Assembly: GCF_038433155.1 (NCBI RefSeq)
Contig: NZ_JBCDMW010000014.1
Span: forward strand, 1-64,000
Direction of reading: 5' to 3'
From: Luteococcus sp038433155
GTDB lineage: Bacteria; Actinomycetota; Actinomycetes; Propionibacteriales; Propionibacteriaceae
DNA: 64,000 nt
The position numbers and the translations under genes were made by a program. Shown one piece after another: positions 59,330 to 64,000 of this stretch (its first letter is position 1; each line of letters begins with the position of its first letter). The notes under the pieces are model-generated. The model had not been told where the DNA came from and made no database searches. It saw only the letters and a program-made list of their open reading frames with translations.

Positions 59330-60991
59330 TCAGTGCGTGGGCAGTGCCGGCACGTCGTCGTCGTGATCGTCGTGATGATGCTGGGCATCCTCGATCTCGG
59401 CTACGGTCGGCTTGGCGATGTCGTCGCCCACCAGGAAGCGGCTGGCCCGGGCCCGCTTCTTGCTGACGCCGTCCTCGCCCTCCTCCAGCATCGAGTACTC
59501 CTTGTGCTGGGTCAGGGTGAAGGCCTCGTCCTCGCTGATCGGCGCGTGCGCCTCGGAGTAGGTGCCCTCCGGGCTGCGCTCGATGATGCCGCTCTCCGAG
59601 CCGTGCAGCACACGCTCGGCGTCGCGACGCTGCAGCGAGAGGCAGATCCGCTTGGTGACGAAGAAGGCGATCACCGGGGCGATGAAGACGGCCGCCCGCA
59701 GGAAGTAGGTGATGGCATTCAGGCTCACGCTGAAGTGGGTGGCGATGATGTCATTGCCACCGCCCAGCCAGAACATGGCATACCAGGTCATGGCGGCCAC
59801 GCCCAGCGCGGTGCGGGTCGGGGCATTGCGCGGCCGGTCCAGCAGGTGGTGCTCGTCCTTGTCACCGGTGATCCACTGCTCGATGAAGGGCCACAGCGCC
59901 ATCGCGGTGAACAGGATGCCCATCAGGCCGACGCCGGGCAGGAAGATGTTCCAGCTCCACGTGGTGCCGCCGATGTGGCTCTCCCAGTTCGGGATGATGC
60001 GGATGGCACCCTCGACCCAGCCCATGTACCAGTCGGGCTGGGAACCGGCGGTGACCTGGGCCGGGTTATAGGGGCCGAACTTCCAGACCGGGTTGATCTG
60101 CATGAAGGCGCCCATCAGCACCGAGACGCCGAAGACGACGAAGAAGAAGCCGCCGGCCTTGGCCATGTACACCGGGAAGAGCGGGTAGCCGACCACGTTC
60201 TGCTCGGTCCGGCCGGGGCCGGGGTACTGGGTGTGCTTGTGGTAGACGATCATGCTCATGTGGGCGGCAACCAGGCCCAGCAGGATGGCCGGGAGCAGCA
60301 GGATGTGCGCCATGTAGAGCCGCGGGATGATCGCGGTGCCGGGGAACTCGCCACCGAAGACGAAGAACTCGGCCCAGGTGCCGATCAGCGGGATGGAGCG
60401 GATCAGGCCGTCGGCGAAGCGCAGGCCGGTGCCGGACAGCAGGTCGTCGGGCAGCGAGTAGCCCGCGAAGCCCTCGATCAGACTGAGCGCCATCAGGCCG
60501 ACACCGATCAGCCAGTTCAGCTCACGCGGCTTGCGGTAGGCGCCGGTGAAGAAGATGCGCAGGGCGTGCGCCACACCGCCGGCGATGAACAGGATCGCCG
60601 CCCAGTGGTGCACCTGGCGGACCAGCAGACCACCGCGGATGTCGAAGCTCAGGGTCAGGGTGGACGCCATCGCCTCGGACATCGGCACGCCACGCAGCAG
60701 GGCGTAGGAGCCGTGGTACTCCACCTCGGTCATCGACGGCCGGAACCAGATGGTCAGGAAGATACCGGTGATCAGGCAGACGATGAAGGAGTACAGCACG
60801 ATCTCGCCCAGCAGGAAGCTCCAGTGGTCCGGGAAGATCTTGCGCAGGTTGTGCTTGCCCAGACGGGCGAAGCCAAGGCGGTCGTCGAACCAGGTGTAGG
60901 CGCCGCCGCGCTTGGCGGTGATGTGCTTCGGGGTGGGCGTCCTGGGCTCGAGGGAGTCGGAGTTCCCGGCGACGTCAGCGGGGCGGGCCAT
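59330..60991 (-). CDS. qcrB: Cytochrome bc1-type complex cytochrome b subunit
   Basis: Cytochrome b of the actinobacterial bcc-aa3 supercomplex, 553 aa, oxidising menaquinol. Haem-ligand histidines lie in VRQVHHWAAILF and GLVAAHMSMIVYHKH, and the quinol site PDWYMG motif (PEWY equivalent) is near residue 335. About nine membrane segments. The C-terminal tail is cytoplasmic, 120 residues, ending in a His/Asp-rich HHHDDHDDDVPALPTH. Its start overlaps the qcrA stop by one base; the strong stem at 59252 terminates the operon. Confidence 0.96.
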   Translation of the reverse strand: MARPADVAGNSDSLEPRTPTPKHITAKRGGAYTWFDDRLGFARLGKHNLRKIFPDHWSFLLGEIVLYSFIVCLITGIFLTIWFRPSMTEVEYHGSYALLRGVPMSEAMASTLTLSFDIRGGLLVRQVHHWAAILFIAGGVAHALRIFFTGAYRKPRELNWLIGVGLMALSLIEGFAGYSLPDDLLSGTGLRFADGLIRSIPLIGTWAEFFVFGGEFPGTAIIPRLYMAHILLLPAILLGLVAAHMSMIVYHKHTQYPGPGRTEQNVVGYPLFPVYMAKAGGFFFVVFGVSVLMGAFMQINPVWKFGPYNPAQVTAGSQPDWYMGWVEGAIRIIPNWESHIGGTTWSWNIFLPGVGLMGILFTAMALWPFIEQWITGDKDEHHLLDRPRNAPTRTALGVAAMTWYAMFWLGGGNDIIATHFSVSLNAITYFLRAAVFIAPVIAFFVTKRICLSLQRRDAERVLHGSESGIIERSPEGTYSEAHAPISEDEAFTLTQHKEYSMLEEGEDGVSKKRARASRFLVGDDIAKPTVAEIEDAQHHHDDHDDDVPALPTH

Positions 60992-62076
60992 CAGTTGTCA
61001 CCCTTCTTGTAATCCTTGCGCGAGTCGCGCTCGAAGTAGCTGGGACCCACCGGGACGGTGAAGTCGCTGCGGGCCACCAGATTGCCCTCGGCATCGGTGG
61101 TGATCGGCAGCTGCGGCAGCGCACGCGCGGCCGGGCCGAAGACCACGACGCCGGAGTCACCCAGGTCGAAGGTCGACTGGTGGCAGGGGCACAGCAGGTG
61201 GTGCGACTTCTGCTCCCACAGCGAGATCGGGCAACCCACGTGGGTGCAGATCTTGGAGTAGGCCAGGATGCCGTTGACCTGCCAGTCCTTGCGGCTCTCG
61301 GGCACCTTGATCGAATCAGGGTTCATCCGCACGATGATGATGGCCGCCTTGGCCTTGGCCCGGTTGAAGGCCACCGGATCCTCGTGCATCAGGTGCTCCA
61401 GCACCTCGGGCTCGGCGTTGACCAACTGGCCGATCTCCATCTCCGCGGCCTTGATGGGCTTGAAGGTGATGTCGTTGACCAGCTTGACACCCTCGGCCCA
61501 GACCGTCTTCTCGATGGTCGCGGCGCGGGTGCCCTTGCCGGGGTGCGGGCCCATGTCGGCCAGCGTCACCACGGCGGGAATGGCCACCAGACCGGCGGCA
61601 CCGGCGAGCATGCCGCCGATCACCTTGCGACGGCCGATGTCGGAGTCCTTGACGCCGGCCGCCCAGGCCTCGGCCATCTCGGCCTGGTCCTCGGGGCTGG
61701 AGGCAATCGGGTGACGCAGATCGATGACCTCTTCGTCATTCATCAGCTGCTTGGCCCAGTGGATGCAGGAGAAGCCGATCAGCAGCACGGCCAGACCGCC
61801 GGTCAGGCCGAGCAGGACCGTCTGGGCATTGCTGTGCAGCGGGCCGAAGCGCAGGATGTCACTCTTCGGGACGGCGAAGTAGATCACCACGAACAGGATC
61901 GAGCAGAGCATGGACAGGGCCAGCATCATCACGATCTGGCGCACCACGCGGGCGGCCTTGCCGGGCTCGACGTCGGTGTAGCGCTCGACGTGCTCTTCCA
62001 GACCGGGATCCGCGATGGGGTGGTACTCCACCTGGTCCATCATCGGGCCGGTCGTTTCAAGATCTGTTGACTTCAT
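60991..62076 (-). CDS. qcrA: Rieske iron-sulfur subunit of the bc1-type complex
   Basis: Actinobacterial QcrA, 361 aa, with three membrane segments (about 44-65, 86-108, 152-173) rather than one. The Rieske cluster ligands are Cys277/His279 (CTHVGC) and Cys296/His299 (CPCHQSTFD). It passes electrons from quinol to QcrC. The twin-arginine-like GRRKVIGGMLAGAAG motif precedes the third segment. ATG at 62076 overlaps the qcrC stop (ATGA); an ATG at 62106 would run into qcrC and is not used. Confidence 0.96.
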   Translation of the reverse strand: MKSTDLETTGPMMDQVEYHPIADPGLEEHVERYTDVEPGKAARVVRQIVMMLALSMLCSILFVVIYFAVPKSDILRFGPLHSNAQTVLLGLTGGLAVLLIGFSCIHWAKQLMNDEEVIDLRHPIASSPEDQAEMAEAWAAGVKDSDIGRRKVIGGMLAGAAGLVAIPAVVTLADMGPHPGKGTRAATIEKTVWAEGVKLVNDITFKPIKAAEMEIGQLVNAEPEVLEHLMHEDPVAFNRAKAKAAIIIVRMNPDSIKVPESRKDWQVNGILAYSKICTHVGCPISLWEQKSHHLLCPCHQSTFDLGDSGVVVFGPAARALPQLPITTDAEGNLVARSDFTVPVGPSYFERDSRKDYKKGDN

Positions 62077-62879
62077 CGGGCGCGAGCCCCCTTCTTTGCG
62101 AGCCACATGGCGACGAGCACGAGGCCACCGATACCGAGGATCCAGCCCCAGAAGCCCTCGGCCACCGGGCCGATGCCGCCCAACGCCAGACCGCCGTGCT
62201 GCGGCTGCTGCTCGGTGGCGGACAGGTAGCCGATGATCTCCTTGACATCCTGGTCAGGCAGGGCACCCTCGCTGAACAGCGGCATCTGCTGCGGGCCGGT
62301 GCGCAGGGCCTCGTAGATGTGCTTGGAGGACACACCCTGCAGCGACGGGGCGTAGGCGCCGCTCGGCAGGGCACCGCCACGACCCTCGATGTTGTGGCAG
62401 GCGGAGCAGTTGGTGCGGAAGAGCTCGCCACCGCGGGCGATCTCCTCGTCGCTCAGGCCGGCCGGGGAGTACTTGCTCTCCTCCGGGACGGCCGGGCCGG
62501 CACCCAGCGAGGCGACATAGGCGCCGATGGCGTCGATCTCACCCTGGGTGTACTCCGGGGCGCTGTTGCGCGGGGCCTGGGCGGCCGGCTTCGCCATGGG
62601 CATGCGACGAGTGCCCATCTGGAAGTCGACGGCGGCCGCACCGACACCGATCAGCGACGGGGCCTGGCTGGAGCCCTCACCGTTGAGGCCGTGGCAGGAG
62701 GAGCAGGTGACGTCGTACAACCCCTTGCCCTGCACCACCTGCGGGTTGGTGTTGCCGTCGGCGGCCGACTGCGGAGCGGGGGTGACCACCGAGTACACGG
62801 CGCCCATCAGGAACAGGGCGAGCAGCAGGGTCAGCGGCTTTGCCGCCGGGTGCCTGCGCCGCGAGGACAGGAATCGCAC
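62073..62879 (-). CDS. qcrC: Dihaem cytochrome c subunit of the bc1-type complex
   Basis: QcrC, 268 aa, with two class I cytochrome c domains fused. CxxCH motifs are CSSCH (59-63) and CSACH (158-162), each followed by a Met-ligand region. An N-terminal signal/anchor segment (about 15-33) and a C-terminal membrane segment (about 240-260) hold it in the membrane. It hands electrons directly to the aa3 oxidase without a soluble cytochrome c. It opens the qcrCAB group 28 bases after ctaE. Haem attachment requires a Ccs/Ccm system not seen here. Confidence 0.96.
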   Translation of the reverse strand: MRFLSSRRRHPAAKPLTLLLALFLMGAVYSVVTPAPQSAADGNTNPQVVQGKGLYDVTCSSCHGLNGEGSSQAPSLIGVGAAAVDFQMGTRRMPMAKPAAQAPRNSAPEYTQGEIDAIGAYVASLGAGPAVPEESKYSPAGLSDEEIARGGELFRTNCSACHNIEGRGGALPSGAYAPSLQGVSSKHIYEALRTGPQQMPLFSEGALPDQDVKEIIGYLSATEQQPQHGGLALGGIGPVAEGFWGWILGIGGLVLVAMWLAKKGARAR

Positions 62880-62907
62880 TTCGATCGCCTCTCTGTGTAC
62901 GGGTGGG

Positions 62908-63618
62908 TTAGTTGGGAAGCAGGTAGATGACCGCGAACAGGATGATCCAGATCACGTCAACGAAGTGCCAGTAGTAGCTGATCACCATCGCACTGACGGC
63001 CTGCTCGTGGGTGAAGGTGCGCGCCATGTAGGTGCGGCCCAGGACGAACAGGAAGGCCATCAGGCCACCGAAGACGTGCAGGCCGTGGAAGCCCGTCGCC
63101 AGGAAGAAGGCGGACCAGTAGACATTGGTGCCGATGTTGAAGCCCTCACCGAACAGCGTGAAGTACTCCCAGATCTGGCCGGCGACGAACACGGCGCCCA
63201 TGATGAAGGTCAGGATGTACCACTCGCGCATGCCCCACTTGAAGATGCTCAGCGGGCCGCCGGAGCGCTTCACCTTGCCGTGTTCGGCCGCCATCACCCC
63301 CAGCTGGCAGGCCACCGAGGACAGCACCAGGATGGACGTGTTGACGGCCGCGAAGGTGGTGCCCAGGTGGTGCGAGTTGGCCGCGAACAGGTTCTCCTGA
63401 CCAGCCGGCGTGTTGCCGGTGGTGAACTCCCGGATCATGAAGTAGGCGGCGAACAGGGCCGCGAAGAACATGAGCTCGGAGGCCAGCCACACCCAGGTTC
63501 CGAGCGGAACCATGTCGGGACGTCCCTTGGGCGCGTGCAGGCGCGAGGGGGCAATGGGGTGCACTGCCCCCACGGGCTTGGCGGAAACGGCGCTGGTCGC
63601 ATGCGGTGAAGTAGCCAC
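62908..63618 (-). CDS. ctaE: Cytochrome c oxidase subunit III
   Basis: Subunit III of the aa3-type oxidase, 236 aa, with five membrane segments (actinobacterial form lacks the first two of the mitochondrial version). Motifs include PLGTWVWLASELMFFAALFAAYF, GEGFNIGTNVYWSAFFLATGFHGLHV and YYWHFVDVIWIILF with the conserved Glu/His residues. GTG at 63618 follows an AATAAT element six bases upstream; an upstream in-frame start would add 106 unrelated residues. First gene of the ctaE-qcrCAB unit, the standard actinobacterial order. Confidence 0.95.
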   Translation of the reverse strand: MATSPHATSAVSAKPVGAVHPIAPSRLHAPKGRPDMVPLGTWVWLASELMFFAALFAAYFMIREFTTGNTPAGQENLFAANSHHLGTTFAAVNTSILVLSSVACQLGVMAAEHGKVKRSGGPLSIFKWGMREWYILTFIMGAVFVAGQIWEYFTLFGEGFNIGTNVYWSAFFLATGFHGLHVFGGLMAFLFVLGRTYMARTFTHEQAVSAMVISYYWHFVDVIWIILFAVIYLLPN

Positions 63619-63624
63619 GGGAGC

Positions 63625-63630
63625 ATTATT
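63625..63630 (-). promoter_or_regulatory. Leaderless -10 element of ctaE
   Basis: AATAAT on the minus strand ends six bases before the ctaE GTG. The 181-base divergent gap also contains a small GCTGCC/GGCAGC stem near 63752-63766. Confidence 0.4.
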
Positions 63631-63799
63631 GCCGCAAAAACATCTTTTGGCACGTCGAATGCCAGCCGTGGACGGATTCATCCCAAAGCGCCGCCCACAA
63701 GGGGGTGCCGCCTCCACTGATGGGGCGCGGTAGCATGCAGCCAAAGACCCGCTGCCATGGGCAGCCCAGACCGGCTCGACGAGGGAACAAGGATCACCG

Positions 63800-64000
63800 A
63801 TGAGCGACGAGAACCGCGGCGCGCGCACGCTGAAGGTACTGCTGTACTCCGACGACCGCAGCACGCGGGACAATGTCCGGCTGGCTCTGGGGCGACGGCT
63901 GGCCAGTGACCTGCCGGAGATCGAGATCTTCGACACCGCGACCGCGCCTGCCGCCCAGAAGGCCGTTGCCGGCGGCGGTTTCGACTTGCTGATTCTGGAT
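63800..64000 (+). CDS. Receiver-like response regulator, 5' part only
   Basis: ATG at 63800 opens a frame that runs off the window end after 67 codons. It begins RTLKVLLYSDDRSTRDNVRL, with an acidic pair after the first strand, and ends in GGFDLLILD, the position of the receiver phospho-acceptor Asp. This matches an N-terminal receiver domain; the effector domain lies outside. It is divergent from ctaE. Confidence 0.6.
   Translation, partial: MSDENRGARTLKVLLYSDDRSTRDNVRLALGRRLASDLPEIEIFDTATAPAAQKAVAGGGFDLLILD

Overview
The window is high-GC, densely packed actinobacterial chromosome. Gene content and order point to the Propionibacteriales, most likely a member of the Propionibacteriaceae; this is inference from synteny, not a database match. 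Supporting signs are the long minus-strand division and cell-wall (dcw) cluster ending in wag31/divIVA, an actinobacterial bc1-type complex (dihaem QcrC, Rieske QcrA, QcrB plus CtaE), class II DAHP synthase, DUF3040, a DnaE2 mutagenesis operon, and many leaderless promoters. No rRNA, tRNA, CRISPR array, prophage or intact insertion sequence was seen.

Layout. 1-3.5 kb (minus): pyk, rluD, lspA and a TraR/DksA zinc-finger gene. 3.6-22.1 kb (minus): divIVA, sepF, pgeF, ftsZ, ftsQ, murC, murG, ftsW, murD, mraY, murF, murE, ftsI, an ftsL-like gene, rsmH and mraZ. Most of these overlap by 1-14 bases. mraZ is preceded by a row of GTGGAG boxes that should be its own operator. 22.4-26.9 kb (plus): MoxR ATPase, DUF58 protein and membrane transglutaminase, a three-gene operon. 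27-32.9 kb (minus): DUF3040, then an SOS operon (DUF6504, dnaE2, dinB) behind a LexA-type box. 33-37.5 kb (plus): an XRE-type regulator, a degenerate flavoprotein-like gene and a HelD-type helicase. 37.5-43.7 kb: metF, a geranylgeranyl diphosphate synthase-type gene, a barstar-like gene overlapping thiE, a PASTA kinase and a metallo-beta-lactamase-fold protein. 43.7-45.8 kb is the most accessory stretch: a decayed HicAB toxin-antitoxin pair, a DUF2975/HTH module and a small membrane protein. 45.8-56.5 kb: threonine aldolase, class II DAHP synthase, a MacRS-like two-component pair with an acyltransferase, a ROK glucokinase, an NlpC/P60 hydrolase, a DEDD/GIY-YIG nuclease, a RAM-domain protein and a cyclophilin. 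56.7-59.3 kb (plus): a sunset-domain protein, then a tandem-HTH protein translationally coupled to a prepilin peptidase. 59.3-63.6 kb (minus): qcrB, qcrA, qcrC and ctaE. The window ends inside a divergent receiver-like gene.

How they work together. About half the window makes the cell envelope: lipid-linked peptidoglycan precursors (murC-murG, mraY), septal synthesis (ftsW, ftsI, ftsQ, ftsL-like), the Z-ring and its anchors (ftsZ, sepF, divIVA), a PASTA kinase that senses wall precursors, and an NlpC/P60 hydrolase. The less ordinary signals are two copies of a triple 11-bp TGTTGTCC array about 13.6 kb apart, a HicAB pair broken in both genes, a mutagenesis operon pairing DnaE2 with a catalytically intact DinB, and a short repeat that has apparently inserted in frame into dnaE2.
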